Assembly: GCA_036381835.1 (NCBI GenBank) | Contig: DASVCA010000069.1 | Location: 1 to 42,992 of the forward strand | Origin: DASULK01 sp036381835 | GTDB taxonomy: Bacteria > Actinomycetota > Actinomycetes > Mycobacteriales > Micromonosporaceae | Direction of reading: 5' to 3' | Length of the DNA stretch: 42,992 nucleotides | Shown here: positions 1-10,931 of the stretch, in pieces | How positions within the stretch are numbered: the first letter of the stretch is position 1 | Layout: each line of letters opens with the position of its first letter | Position numbers and translations under genes: made by a program | Notes under the pieces: model-generated | What the model was told of the DNA's origin: nothing | The model's database searches: none | The model's input: the letters and a program-made list of their open reading frames with translations, nothing else

Positions 1-357
1 CTCGGGCACCGCACCGATGTCGCCGACCTGGTCACCGCCGCCGATCTGGCGGTGGTGACCAGTGACTGGGAGGCGCGGCAGCTGTTCGCGCAGGAGGCGC
101 TGCGGGCCGGCGTACCACTGGTCGCCACCGCGGTCGGCGGGCTGCCCGAGCTGGTGGGCGACGCGGCGGTGCTGGTGCCGGCCGGTGATGTCGACGCCGT
201 CGACCGGGCGGTGCGTGAGCTGCTCGCCGACGAGACGCGGCGCAGCGAGCTGATCCGTCGGGGTGCGGCCCGGGCCCGGACCTGGCCGACCGAGGCCGAC
301 ACCCTCGCCGCGGTGACCGCCGTCTACCGTGAGCTCGCCGACGCGGAGCGAAGCTGA
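1..357 (+). CDS. Glycosyltransferase family 4-like, C-terminal part (5' end outside window)
   Basis: The frame is open from base 1 and stops with TGA at 355-357, giving the last 118 residues. It reads as the nucleotide-sugar-binding Rossmann half of a GT-B glycosyltransferase: an AADLAVVTSDWE stretch is followed by EALRAGVPLVATAVGGLPELV, the usual donor-binding region with the conserved Glu and the glycine-rich loop, then a helical tail. The donor, acceptor and N-terminal domain cannot be seen. The stop overlaps the next start by one base, so it is probably co-transcribed with the downstream membrane protein, which suggests a cell-envelope job (inference). Confidence 0.85.
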   Translation, partial: LGHRTDVADLVTAADLAVVTSDWEARQLFAQEALRAGVPLVATAVGGLPELVGDAAVLVPAGDVDAVDRAVRELLADETRRSELIRRGAARARTWPTEADTLAAVTAVYRELADAERS

Positions 358-2489
358 TGCGCCGGCTGGTCCCCGCCCTCGCGACCACGGCGATCGTCAT
401 CGCCGGACTGGTCGCCCTCGCGCAGCGTCCGGCCGTCGAATCGCCCCGGCACATCGCCGATCACGTGATCGTGGTGGGTGTGCCCGGCCTGCACTGGCAG
501 GACATCGACCCGGATGACACCCCCGCGCTGTGGGGGCTGGCCGAGCGGGGCGCCATCGGCTCGCTGTCGGTGCGTTCGGCCCGGCGGCCGACCTGTCCGG
601 TCGACGGCTGGCTCACCCTCGGCGCCGGCAACTACGCGGCCTGGGATGTGCGCGACGGCGAAGCCGCGGCCGGTTGCGGATCGCTGGACGTCGTGATCGA
701 GGAACCTGACGGGATCGGAGCCAACCTGCCCGAGCAGCAGGCCACGGTGGCGTACAACCGGGAGCGGCTGCCCTGGGGAGCGATTCCCGGTGCCCTGGCC
801 GAGTCGGTCCGTTGCACAGTGGCCGTCGGCCCCGGCGCGGCGGTCGCCGCCGCCCGCCCGTTCGGGCGGGTGGACCGGTACGAGCCGGCGTTACCCGAGG
901 ACCCCGCGGATCTCCTCTCCTCCTGCGCGCTCAGCGTCGTGGACGCCGGTGTCGTCGCGGGTGAGGATCCGGCCGACCGGGCGGCGACCGCCCGCCGGGC
1001 CGACCGCGTGGTGGCCCGGGTGCTGGCCGCCCGGCCGCAGAACTCCCTGGTGCTGGTGGCGGGTCTCGCCGACACCGGCCATCAGTCCCGGCTGCGCGTG
1101 GTCATCGCGGACGGGCCCGGCTGGACGGGCGGTCGGCTCACGTCGCCCAGCACCGGCCGGGACGGCTACGTCCAGCTGGTCGACCTGGCACCCACCGCGC
1201 TGGCCGCGTTGGACCGGCCGATGCCCGAGCATCTGCTGGCCGGGCAGGCCGCGCTGGTGACACCGGGCCGGCCGCAGGATCTGGGTGAGGCGATCGCCGC
1301 GGCGGTCGACGCCGACGGCGCGGCCCGGGCCCAGCGGCGGGTGTCCGGCTGGTTCTTCGGACTGCTCACCGTCACGGAGATCCTGTTGGCCGTCGCGGCG
1401 GTGCCGCTGCTGCGCCGGGCCCGATCCCAGGACAGCTCCGCAGCCCGTCGGCTGCCCCGGCGCGTCTTCACCGTGACGGAGATCCTGCTCGTCGCCGCGG
1501 CGCTGACCATCCCCGCCGCGCTGCTCGTCAACGCGGTCCCGTGGTGGCGCAGCGACCATCCCGGCCTGCTGTTCGGCGGACTGACCGCGCTGCTGGTCGC
1601 CCTGGTCACCGTCGTGGTCCGGATCACCCCGCTGTACCGCAGGCCGCTCGGGCCGATGGCGGTGATCGCCGGGTTCGCCGCACTCGTGGTCGGTCTCGAC
1701 CTGATGGCGGGTGCGCGGCTCCAGTTGAACGGGGTGGCCGGCTACTCGACCATCACCGGTGCCCGGTACGCCGGGCTCGGTGCGGTGGGCCTGGGTGTCC
1801 TCATCGCCGGCCTGTTGCCGGCCGCCGGCTGTCTGGTGCAACAGCGGGTCCCAGTGGCCTGGCGTTCGACGGCGATGGTGCTGGCCGGGGTGGTCGGGGT
1901 GGTGCTGGCCGGCAGCCCGTACCTGGGCGGCAACCCGGTCGGCGCGGTCGCGTTGACCGCGGGAGTCACGGTGGCCGCGGCCATCGGCGGTGGGGGCTGG
2001 TTGACGTTCTCCCGACTCACCGCGGCGACGCTGGTGGGGTTGCTCTTCACCGCCGGCTTCGCGGTGCTCGACGTGCTCCATCCGCCTGCAGAACGCAGCG
2101 GTCTGGGCCGCTTCCTCGCCGATCTCGCCGAAGGCAGCGCCGGGCTCGCGGTGCACCGCGCCGGGGTGTCCAACATCGCCTCCCTGGTCGGCAGCCCGCT
2201 GTCCGCGCTCGCCGTCGCCAGCGCGGTCCTGGTCTGGTTCGCGCTGCTGCGCCCCTGGGGCGGACTGCTGCGGTTGTTCGGCCTCTACCCCGTGGTACGG
2301 GCCGGGATGGCCGGGGTCGTCGTGGCTTCGGTGATCGCCGGCCTGCTCGGCGGCACGGCGTTGATCGTCGCCGGTGCGGCGGCGGCCGTCGTGGTTCCGC
2401 TGACCGTGCTGGCCGCCCTGCGGGTGCTGGCGCGCGCCGATCAGCGTACGTTCGCCGGGCGGCCCGCCAGTCCCCCGGCGATCGGCTGA
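357..2489 (+). CDS. Large membrane protein with extracytoplasmic alkaline-phosphatase-like domain
   Basis: 710 residues. An N-terminal signal-anchor helix (about 5-22) is followed by a roughly 290-residue soluble part. That part opens with a VIVVGVPGLHW strand and a TPALWGLAERGAIGSL segment, resembling the start of alkaline-phosphatase/sulfatase-fold proteins (Asp followed by TPxLxxLAxxG). From about residue 330 there are roughly ten hydrophobic helices to the C terminus. The metal-binding residues of a true phosphatase are not obvious, so enzymatic activity is uncertain. ATG at 357 overlaps the glycosyltransferase stop (TGATG), implying translational coupling. Pairing with a glycosyltransferase suggests a role in envelope glycan or lipid biology. 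The function is not known to me. Confidence 0.85.
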   Translation: MRRLVPALATTAIVIAGLVALAQRPAVESPRHIADHVIVVGVPGLHWQDIDPDDTPALWGLAERGAIGSLSVRSARRPTCPVDGWLTLGAGNYAAWDVRDGEAAAGCGSLDVVIEEPDGIGANLPEQQATVAYNRERLPWGAIPGALAESVRCTVAVGPGAAVAAARPFGRVDRYEPALPEDPADLLSSCALSVVDAGVVAGEDPADRAATARRADRVVARVLAARPQNSLVLVAGLADTGHQSRLRVVIADGPGWTGGRLTSPSTGRDGYVQLVDLAPTALAALDRPMPEHLLAGQAALVTPGRPQDLGEAIAAAVDADGAARAQRRVSGWFFGLLTVTEILLAVAAVPLLRRARSQDSSAARRLPRRVFTVTEILLVAAALTIPAALLVNAVPWWRSDHPGLLFGGLTALLVALVTVVVRITPLYRRPLGPMAVIAGFAALVVGLDLMAGARLQLNGVAGYSTITGARYAGLGAVGLGVLIAGLLPAAGCLVQQRVPVAWRSTAMVLAGVVGVVLAGSPYLGGNPVGAVALTAGVTVAAAIGGGGWLTFSRLTAATLVGLLFTAGFAVLDVLHPPAERSGLGRFLADLAEGSAGLAVHRAGVSNIASLVGSPLSALAVASAVLVWFALLRPWGGLLRLFGLYPVVRAGMAGVVVASVIAGLLGGTALIVAGAAAAVVVPLTVLAALRVLARADQRTFAGRPASPPAIG

Positions 2490-2498
2490 CCCCGGCGG

Positions 2499-2522
2499 GC
2501 CGGTACCGTGCGCCGTACCGGC
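2499..2522 (+). terminator. Hairpin after the 710-aa membrane-protein gene
   Basis: A perfect 8-bp inverted repeat (GCCGGTAC / GTACCGGC) with an 8-nt loop begins 10 nt after the stop codon. There is no T-tract, as is common for actinobacterial terminators. It separates the envelope genes from pyrG. Confidence 0.4.
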
Positions 2523-2640
2523 ACCGGCAGAGGTGATGTCGCCCTGCTCGGCGGAGGTGTTACCGTGGAGTCCCGTGGATCGCGCGATCACAATCAGCGC
2601 GGGCCTGCATGATCGACTCTGACGACCACGGGAGTTGGCC

Positions 2641-4400
<1,760 letters not shown>

Positions 4401-4404
<4 letters not shown>

Positions 4405-5015
4405 TCGCCGGGGCGGACGGTCACCGCTACCAGGTCCGGTCGCGTACCCAACGCTTCCAAGGCGCCATCTTCACGGTGGTCACCGACGAGGTCACCATGC
4501 CGGGCGACCGGGTCGCCCGCCGGGACTACGTGCGCCACGTCGGGTCGGTCGCCGTCGTGGCGCTCGACGAGCGCAGCCGGGTGGTGTTGGTTCGGCAGTA
4601 CCGCCACCCGGTGCGCCGACCGCTGTGGGAGCTGCCGGCCGGTGTGATCGACGTCGACGGTGAGTCCCTGGCGGCGGCCGCAGCACGAGAACTGGCCGAA
4701 GAGGCCGATCTCGTCGCCGAGCGTTACGACCTGCTGCTCGACCTGCACACGTCACCCGGGTTCAGCGACGAGGTGATCCGGATCTTCCTCGCCCGCGGAC
4801 TCACCGAGGTGCCGGCGGGTGAGCGCCACCGGCGCCACGACGAGGAAGCCGACATGCAGGTGGTCCGGTTCGACCTCGACGAGGCGGTGTCGATGGTGGT
4901 GCGGGGGGAGATCACCAACGCGGCCTGTGCGGCCGGTCTGCTCGCCGCGGCTCGCGCCCGCGACGCCGGATGGTCCACGTTGCGACCCTTCGACCTGCCG
5001 TTGCCGACCGCGTGA
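4401..5015 (+). CDS. NUDIX hydrolase, ADP-ribose pyrophosphatase type
   Basis: 204 residues. The NUDIX box is clear: a Glu after GVIDVDG, seven residues, then RELAEEADL, supplying the Mg-binding Glu residues. The preceding VVLVRQYRHPVRRPLWELPAG segment is typical of ADP-ribose/nucleotide-sugar pyrophosphatases. It would hydrolyse ADP-ribose or a related nucleoside diphosphate sugar to a nucleotide and a sugar phosphate. ATG 4401 overlaps the pyrG stop by 4 nt. This pyrG-NUDIX pairing is common in actinobacteria. Substrate specificity is inferred from family similarity only. Confidence 0.93.
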
Positions 5016-5080
5016 CGTCGTCCGTCGCCCCCGGCTTTACACACCGTCAGGTCCGATCCGGCACCGCTGGCAGGTTGCCG

Positions 5081-5111
5081 TTGCGGCGCCGGCTCGTCTG
5101 AGACCTAGACT
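5081..5111 (+). promoter_or_regulatory. Putative sigma-70-type promoter of ald
   Basis: TTGCGG (5081-5086) and a near-consensus -10 TAGACT (5106-5111) are 19 bp apart, about 80 bp before the ald start in a 174-bp intergenic gap. The -10 is convincing. The -35 and the long spacer are less so. Confidence 0.45.
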
Positions 5112-5189
5112 ACGGCGGCCGGGACGGGATCGCGATCGGCGGGACCGCCGGCCGGCAGCCGTGGCAGCGTCGGAAAGAGGTGTCTGAGC

Positions 5190-6305
5190 GTGAAGGTCGG
5201 AGTCCCACGCGAAGTCAAGAATCACGAATACCGGGTGGCCATCACACCCGCGGGGGTGCACGAGTTCGTGCGCCACGGTCACGAGGTCTTCATCGAGGCG
5301 GGTGCCGGCACCGGATCGTTCATCAGCGACGAGGAGTACGCGGCCGCCGGCGCGACGATCCTCGCGGACGCCGACGACGTCTGGGGCAGCGCCGAACTCG
5401 TCCTCAAGGTGAAGGAACCGATCGAGGAGGAGTTCCACCGGCTGCGCGAAGGCCAGGTGCTCTTCACCTACCTGCACCTGGCGGCGTCCAAGGTGTGCAC
5501 CGACGCCCTGCTCGACCGCAAGGTGACGGCGATCGCGTACGAGACCGTCGAACTCGCCGACGGGTCGCTGCCGCTGCTCGCCCCGATGTCCGAGGTCGCC
5601 GGTCGCCTCGCGCCGCAGGTCGGCGCATACCATCTGATGCGCCCCGCGGGTGGACGCGGGGTACTGCCGGGCGGCGTCCCCGGGGTGCACGCGGCCAGGA
5701 CCGTGGTGATCGGTGCGGGCGTTTCCGGCATGAACGCGACCGCCATCGCCGCCGGACTGCGGTCCGAGGTGGTGCTGCTGGACAAGAACGTGAACCGGCT
5801 GCGCCACGCCGACGCCATCTACGGAGGCCGCGTGCGGACCGTGACCTCGAATGCGTACGAGATCGAGCAGGCCGTCCTCAGCGCCGACCTGGTGATCGGG
5901 GCGGTGCTGGTGCCTGGGGCGAAAGCGCCGGTGCTGGTCTCCAACGACCTGGTGTCCCGGATGAAGCCGGGCAGCGTGCTGGTCGACATCTCCATCGATC
6001 AGGGTGGCTGCTTCGAGGACTCCCGGCCCACCACGCACGCCGATCCGACCTTCACCGTGCACAACTCGATCTTCTACTGTGTGGCGAACATGCCCGGTGC
6101 CGTGCCGAACACCAGCACCTGGGCGCTGACCAACGTCACCCTGCCGTACGCGCTCGAACTGGCCGACCACGGCTGGCGGGAGGCGCTGCGCCGGGACCCG
6201 GCGTTGGCGCTCGGACTGAACACCCACGCCGGACACATCACCTACCGGGAGGTGGCGAGCGCGCACGGCATGGAACTGCTGCCGATCGCGGAGGTTCTGG
6301 CCTGA
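5190..6305 (+). CDS. ald: Alanine dehydrogenase
   Basis: NAD-dependent oxidative deamination of L-alanine to pyruvate and ammonia, and the reverse. 371 residues, the family's usual size. The N terminus MKVGVPREVKNHEYRVAITP is diagnostic. Catalytic Lys and His lie in LKVKEP and TYLHLA, and the NAD-binding Rossmann motif is VVIGAGVSGMNA. The conserved DISIDQGGCFE and NMPGAVPNTST segments are present. The GTG start at 5190 has an AAAGAGG ribosome site 9 nt upstream. xerD follows after only 2 nt, so they may share an mRNA. In actinobacteria ald is often induced by alanine or low oxygen (family knowledge, not shown here). Confidence 0.97.
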   Translation: MKVGVPREVKNHEYRVAITPAGVHEFVRHGHEVFIEAGAGTGSFISDEEYAAAGATILADADDVWGSAELVLKVKEPIEEEFHRLREGQVLFTYLHLAASKVCTDALLDRKVTAIAYETVELADGSLPLLAPMSEVAGRLAPQVGAYHLMRPAGGRGVLPGGVPGVHAARTVVIGAGVSGMNATAIAAGLRSEVVLLDKNVNRLRHADAIYGGRVRTVTSNAYEIEQAVLSADLVIGAVLVPGAKAPVLVSNDLVSRMKPGSVLVDISIDQGGCFEDSRPTTHADPTFTVHNSIFYCVANMPGAVPNTSTWALTNVTLPYALELADHGWREALRRDPALALGLNTHAGHITYREVASAHGMELLPIAEVLA

Positions 6306-6307
6306 CC

Positions 6308-7294
6308 ATGCGCTCGCCGAGCGGGGAGCCGGAGCCCGCGCCCGCGTTGCGCCGGAGCGTCCGCGGCTACCTCGACCACCTGGCCGTCGAACGCGGCCTG
6401 TCCCGTAACACCCTCGCCTCGTACCGACGCGACCTCGAACGCTACCTGCGGTACCTCGCCGCAGCCGGGGTCGGCGACCTGGGCGACGTCCAACCGGCGC
6501 ACGTCTCGGCGTACCTGGCCCGGCTGCGCGCCGGCGACGCCGACCATCGGCCGTTGTCGGCGGCGTCCGCGGCCCGCGCGGTCAGCGCGGTCCGTGGCCT
6601 GCACCGCTTCGCGGTTCAGGAAGGGCACGCCGCCCAGGATCCGGGGCGGGACGTCCGCCCACCGCTGCCGCCCCGGCGGCTTCCGAAGGCGCTGACGGTC
6701 GACGAGGTGGTCCGCCTGCTGGAAGCCGTCGCCCCCGGCGCGGGTGCCGACAGCGCACTGCCGCTGCGCGACCGGGCACTGCTGGAGTTCCTCTACGCCA
6801 CCGGGGCCCGTATCTCCGAGGCGGTCGGTGCGACGCTCGACGACCTCGACGAGGTCGAGGCGACCGTGCGGCTGCACGGCAAGGGCGGACGCAGCCGCAT
6901 CGTGCCGCTCGGCGGGTACGCGACCGAAGCGCTGCGGGCCTACCTGGTGCGGGCCCGGCCCCGGCTGGTCGCCGCCGGCCGCGGCGTCCCCGCCATCTTC
7001 CTCAACGCGCGCGGCGGACCCTTGACCCGCCAGGGCGCGTGGGCAATCCTGCGTCGCGCCGCCCGGCAGGCCGGCCTACCGGTGGACGGGCCTCGGGCCG
7101 TCTCCCCGCACACCCTGCGACACTCGTTCGCCACCCACCTGCTCGACGGCGGCGCGGACGTGCGGGTGGTCCAGGAACTGCTCGGGCACGCGTCGGTCAC
7201 CACGACTCAGGTCTATACGCTGGTGACGGCGACGAAACTCCGTGAGGTGTACGCCACCGCCCACCCGCGCGCCCTCGGCCGTCGCATGCCATGA
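6308..7294 (+). CDS. xerD: Site-specific tyrosine recombinase XerD
   Basis: 328 residues. The N-terminal SAM-like core-binding domain (about 14-110) contains LAVERGLSRNTLASYRRDL. The C-terminal catalytic domain carries the full set of active residues: R168 in ATGARISE, K192 in HGKGG, H268 and R271 in HTLRHSFATHLL, H294 in LLGHAS, and the nucleophile Y303 in QVYT. It resolves chromosome dimers at dif together with XerC. Position beside parA/scpAB is the standard actinobacterial arrangement for XerD. ATG 6308 is 2 nt after ald. This is a housekeeping recombinase, unrelated to the decayed integrase in the tRNA-Pro island. Confidence 0.95.
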   Translation: MRSPSGEPEPAPALRRSVRGYLDHLAVERGLSRNTLASYRRDLERYLRYLAAAGVGDLGDVQPAHVSAYLARLRAGDADHRPLSAASAARAVSAVRGLHRFAVQEGHAAQDPGRDVRPPLPPRRLPKALTVDEVVRLLEAVAPGAGADSALPLRDRALLEFLYATGARISEAVGATLDDLDEVEATVRLHGKGGRSRIVPLGGYATEALRAYLVRARPRLVAAGRGVPAIFLNARGGPLTRQGAWAILRRAARQAGLPVDGPRAVSPHTLRHSFATHLLDGGADVRVVQELLGHASVTTTQVYTLVTATKLREVYATAHPRALGRRMP

Positions 7295-7512
7295 TCGAGC
7301 CGGCGGAACGGGCGGACGGCCTCGACAGGTGCCCGAAGAGCACGCCCTCCGACACGCCGAGACGATGCCGTCGGGCCGGTCGTAGGTGGCGTACAGTCGG
7401 GCATCGGTGGCCGTGTAGCGGTGGACCGTCGACACGGTAGCCCGATCGACGTGTGCGGGACGCCGGGATCGGCTCCGGCATCGAACAGTCGTCGGAAGGA
7501 GGCGGGAGGGAC

Positions 7513-8448
7513 ATGGCTGACAACGGCGACCGGGCCGAGGCTTGGACCTCCACGCTCCGCCAGCAGCAGGCCGGGCTCGACCTCGGTGCCGAACTCGGGC
7601 CGGCCGACCCCGCCGCGTACACCGCCCGCAAGCCGATCCCGGAGCCGCTGCCACCCGACCGACACGGACCGGCCCGGATCATCGCCATGGCCAATCAGAA
7701 GGGTGGCGTCGGCAAGACCACCACGACCATCAACCTCGGAGCGGCGCTCGCCGAGTACGGTCGCCGGGTGCTGCTGGTCGACTTCGACCCGCAGGGTGCC
7801 CTGTCCGTAGGGCTCGGTGTGAACCCGCACACCCTCGACCTGTCGATCTACAACCTGCTGATGCAGGACGACGTCACCATCGACGACGTGCTGATCAAGA
7901 CGGATGTCGCCAACCTCCACCTGCTGCCGGCCAATATCGACCTGTCCGCCGCGGAGATCCAACTGGTCAACGAGGTGGCCCGGGAGATGACGTTGGCCCG
8001 GGTGCTGCGCGACGTCCGCAAGGAGTACGACTTCATCCTCATCGACTGCCAGCCGTCGCTGGGGCTGCTCGCGATCAACGCGCTCACCGTCGCCGACGGC
8101 GTGCTCATTCCGCTCGAGTGCGAGTTCTTCAGCCTCCGCGGCGTGGCGCTGCTGCTGGACACTATCGACAAGGTCCGGGAGCGGCTGAACTTCAACCTCG
8201 AGTTGGAGGGCATCCTCGCCACCATGTACGACAGCCGTACCACCCACTCGCGCCAGGTGCTGCAGCGGGTGGTCGAGGCGTTCGGCGACAAGGTCTACCA
8301 GACGGTGATCACCAAGACGGTCAAGTTCCCCGAGTCGACGGTGGCGGGCGCGCCGATCACCACCCTGGATCCGGCTTCCTCCGGTGCGCGCAACTACCGC
8401 CAGCTGGCCCGTGAGGTGATCGCCGCACAAGCCGATCGCGGCAGGTGA
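7513..8448 (+). CDS. parA: ParA/Soj-family ATPase of the scpAB locus
   Basis: 311 residues. A flexible N-terminal tail of about 60 residues leads into the deviant Walker A motif KGGVGKTT (about residues 62-69), then LLVDFDPQGALS (Walker A') and FILIDCQPSLG (Walker B). ParA ATPases bind DNA cooperatively with ATP and position cargo. This paralogue, fixed next to scpAB rather than parB, is typical of actinobacteria. Start choice: ATG 7513 has AAGGAGG at 7496-7502. An in-frame GTG at 7453 would add 20 residues that contain the ribosome site and is rejected. The stop overlaps scpA by 4 nt (GTGA). Confidence 0.93.
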   Translation: MADNGDRAEAWTSTLRQQQAGLDLGAELGPADPAAYTARKPIPEPLPPDRHGPARIIAMANQKGGVGKTTTTINLGAALAEYGRRVLLVDFDPQGALSVGLGVNPHTLDLSIYNLLMQDDVTIDDVLIKTDVANLHLLPANIDLSAAEIQLVNEVAREMTLARVLRDVRKEYDFILIDCQPSLGLLAINALTVADGVLIPLECEFFSLRGVALLLDTIDKVRERLNFNLELEGILATMYDSRTTHSRQVLQRVVEAFGDKVYQTVITKTVKFPESTVAGAPITTLDPASSGARNYRQLAREVIAAQADRGR

Positions 8449-9368
8449 GCGTTTCGACGGTGGATTACGGTCGTCGGGTGACCGAGCCACGGACGGATCC
8501 GGCCGCCGAGCCGGCGGCAACCGAGCGAAGCGGTGGTTTCACCGTACGGCTGGACAACTTCACCGGCCCGTTCGACCTGCTGCTGCAGCTCATCGGCAAG
8601 CACAAGCTCGACGTCACCGAGGTCGCCCTGCACCGGGTGACCGACGAGTTCATCGCCTACATCCGGGCCATGGGGGATGCCTGGGACCTGGACGAGGCCA
8701 GCGAGTTCCTCGTCGTCGCGGCGACCCTGCTCGATCTGAAGGCGGCCCGGCTGCTGCCCGCGGCCGATGTCGAGGACGAGGAGGATCTGGCCCTGCTGGA
8801 GGCGCGCGACCTGCTCTTCGCCCGACTCCTGCAGTACAAGGCGTTCAAGGAGGCGGCCGCCCACCTGGCGGCGCTGCAGGAGACCGGGGGGCGTCGGTAT
8901 CCGCGCGCGGTCCGGTTGGAGCCGCGCTACGCTGAAGCGCTGCCGGACCTGGTGCTCGGCATCGGTCCCGAGCGACTGGCGGCGCTGGCGGTCAAGGCGA
9001 TGACCCCGAAGCCGGTGCCGCAGGTCTCGCTCGACCACGTGCACCAGGTGCGGGTCAGTGTGCGGGAGCATGCCGCCCTGCTCCGGGACCGGCTGCGCCG
9101 GCTCGGCCGGGCGACGTTCCGCATGCTGTGCGCCGACTGCGACACCGTCCTCGAAGTGGTCGCCCGGTTCCTCGCCCTGCTGGAGCTCTACCGCGAAGGA
9201 TTGGTCGGGTTCGATCAGGAGCAGCCGCTCGGTGAGCTGACGGTCCGCTGGCTCGGCGGCGACGACGACGGGGGTGAGTTGAACATCGACGAGTACTCGG
9301 GGACGCCGACGCAGAACACCGGTGGGTCGCAGCGCCCGGACCGGGCGGGGAAGGAGCCGGTCGAATGA
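8445..9368 (+). CDS. scpA: Segregation and condensation protein A
   Basis: Kleisin subunit that bridges SMC heads and recruits ScpB. About 307 residues. The diagnostic N-terminal segment FTVRLDNFTGPFDLLLQLI is followed by HKLDVTEVAL and DLDEASEFLVVAATLLDLKAARLLP. A C-terminal winged-helix region lies around 200-280. GTG 8445 overlaps parA by 4 nt. GTG 8478 is an alternative start 11 codons in, so the true N terminus is uncertain. A short charged C-terminal extension (after about 270) is unusual but common in actinobacteria. Tight coupling to scpB. Confidence 0.94.
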   Translation: MSVSTVDYGRRVTEPRTDPAAEPAATERSGGFTVRLDNFTGPFDLLLQLIGKHKLDVTEVALHRVTDEFIAYIRAMGDAWDLDEASEFLVVAATLLDLKAARLLPAADVEDEEDLALLEARDLLFARLLQYKAFKEAAAHLAALQETGGRRYPRAVRLEPRYAEALPDLVLGIGPERLAALAVKAMTPKPVPQVSLDHVHQVRVSVREHAALLRDRLRRLGRATFRMLCADCDTVLEVVARFLALLELYREGLVGFDQEQPLGELTVRWLGGDDDGGELNIDEYSGTPTQNTGGSQRPDRAGKEPVE

Positions 9369-10189
9369 CCGACGAGCGCCGCGAGTCGCTGGCCGAACAG
9401 GCCGCCGCGTGGGTGCCGCCGTGGCGGCGGGAGACGGCCGAGGACGACGTGGCAGCCGTGTCGAGCGCACCCGCGCCGCGTGAGGCGCCGGAGCCGCCGC
9501 GGGCAGATCCCGACCCGGCCGTTGAGACGGCCGTTGAGACAGCCGTGGCGACCGTGCCGGCCGAGCCGCAGCCGGTGGAGCCTGTCCCGGCCGAGCCGGG
9601 GGAGGTGGGGGAGCGGACCGCGTCGGGGCCGCTCGCGCTGCTCGACGACGCGCAGTTGCGCGGTGCTCTGGAGGCGATCCTGCTGGTCGTTGACGAGCCG
9701 GTGAGCGAGGCCGTGCTGGCGCAGGTGCTCGAGCAGCCGGTCGAGCGGATCGCTGCGATGCTGCGCCGAGTGGCAGACGACTACACCGCGGCCGGCCGCG
9801 GATTCGACCTGCGTCGGGCCGCCGGCGGCTGGCGGCTCTACACCCGCCCCGAGTTCGCACCGTACGTGGAACGCTTCGTCCTCGACGGTCAGGCGGTACG
9901 GCTGAGCCAGGCGGCCCTGGAGACACTGGCGGTGGTCGCGTACAAGCAGCCGGTGACCCGGTCGCGGATCTCCGCCGTCCGCGGAGTGAACTGCGACGGC
10001 GTGGTGCGTACGCTGCTCAACCGGGGACTGATCGAGGAATGCGGCGTCGAACGGGAGACGGGTGCCCACCTTTACCGGACCACCGGGCTGTTCCTGGAGA
10101 AGCTCGGGCTCGACAGCCTCGACCAGTTGCCGCCCCTGGCTCCGTTCCTCCCTGAGAATGTCGAGGAGATACCCGATGAACCGCGTTGA
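9365..10189 (+). CDS. scpB: Segregation and condensation protein B
   Basis: 274 residues. The winged-helix ScpB core starts at about residue 92 with LDDAQLRGALEAILLVVDEPV and contains LSQAALETLAVVAYKQPVTRSRI and the VRTLLNRGLIEE turn. It dimerises and binds ScpA in the SMC complex. The first 85 residues are Pro/Ala/Glu-rich and low complexity, including a 12-bp tandem duplication at 9518-9541 that encodes VETA twice (53-60). This region probably varies in length between strains. Overlaps scpA by 4 nt and the rluB start by 14 nt. Confidence 0.94.
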   Translation: MTDERRESLAEQAAAWVPPWRRETAEDDVAAVSSAPAPREAPEPPRADPDPAVETAVETAVATVPAEPQPVEPVPAEPGEVGERTASGPLALLDDAQLRGALEAILLVVDEPVSEAVLAQVLEQPVERIAAMLRRVADDYTAAGRGFDLRRAAGGWRLYTRPEFAPYVERFVLDGQAVRLSQAALETLAVVAYKQPVTRSRISAVRGVNCDGVVRTLLNRGLIEECGVERETGAHLYRTTGLFLEKLGLDSLDQLPPLAPFLPENVEEIPDEPR

Positions 10190-10931
10190 TACCGTCTCCC
10201 GGGAGGCCGGCGGGGTGGAGCGTCTGCAGAAGGTGCTGGCCGCCGCCGGGGTCGGTTCGCGACGGGCCTGCGAGGAGTTGATCGCCCGGCGTCGGGTGAC
10301 CGTGGACGGGCGCGTCGCCCGGCTGGGCGACAAGGTCGATCCGACCACCGCGGTCATCCACGTCGACGGCGAGCGGGTGGTCACCGACCGTCGGCTGGTG
10401 TACCTGGCGATGAACAAGCCCCGTGGCGTGGTGTCGACCATGGCCGATGAGAAGGGGCGGGTGGCGATCTCCGATTTCCTCGGTCGGATCGAGGAGCGGG
10501 TCTACCACGTCGGGCGGCTGGACGCGGACAGCGAAGGGCTGCTGCTGTTGACCAACGACGGGCGGCTGGCGCACAAGTTGATGCATCCCGGGTACGGGGT
10601 GCCGAAGACCTATCTCTGCCAGGTGTCCGGGCCGATCCCACGCAACCTCCGTCGGCAACTGCTCGCCGGGGTCGACCTCGAGGACGGGCCGGTCAAGGTC
10701 GACGACTTCCGGGTGATCGACTCGGTCGGGCGTACCGCACTGGTTGAGGTGACCCTGCACGAGGGACGCAAGCACATCGTCCGTCGCCTGCTCGCCGAGG
10801 TCGGTCACCCGGTCAGCCGGCTGGTGCGTACCGCGATCGGCCCGATCCGGCTCGGGGACCTGCGCAGCGGGCGCACCCGGCGGCTGAGCATCACCGAGAT
10901 CGCCGCACTGCACAAGGCGGTCGGGGAGTAG
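10176..10931 (+). CDS. rluB: 23S rRNA pseudouridine synthase, RluB/RsuA family
   Basis: 251 residues. An N-terminal S4 RNA-binding domain (about 14-60, LQKVLAAAGVGSRRACEELI) is followed by the catalytic domain with the RsuA/RluB signature GRLDADSEGLLLLTNDG, whose first Asp (D116) is the catalytic residue. It isomerises a uridine in 23S rRNA helix 89 in characterised homologues. ATG 10176 lies inside the end of scpB (14-nt overlap) and has GAGGAG 7 nt upstream, so the longer open frame before it is not used. It belongs to the parA-scpA-scpB operon. Confidence 0.94.
   Translation: MNRVDTVSREAGGVERLQKVLAAAGVGSRRACEELIARRRVTVDGRVARLGDKVDPTTAVIHVDGERVVTDRRLVYLAMNKPRGVVSTMADEKGRVAISDFLGRIEERVYHVGRLDADSEGLLLLTNDGRLAHKLMHPGYGVPKTYLCQVSGPIPRNLRRQLLAGVDLEDGPVKVDDFRVIDSVGRTALVEVTLHEGRKHIVRRLLAEVGHPVSRLVRTAIGPIRLGDLRSGRTRRLSITEIAALHKAVGE

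Noticed and set aside
6308..7294. xerD as integrase of a mobile element
   Set aside because: Sequence and position in the ald-xerD-parA-scpAB block identify it as the housekeeping dimer-resolution recombinase.
9518..9541. Short tandem repeat as a regulatory element
   Set aside because: It is an in-frame 12-bp duplication within the low-complexity N terminus of ScpB and needs no other explanation.
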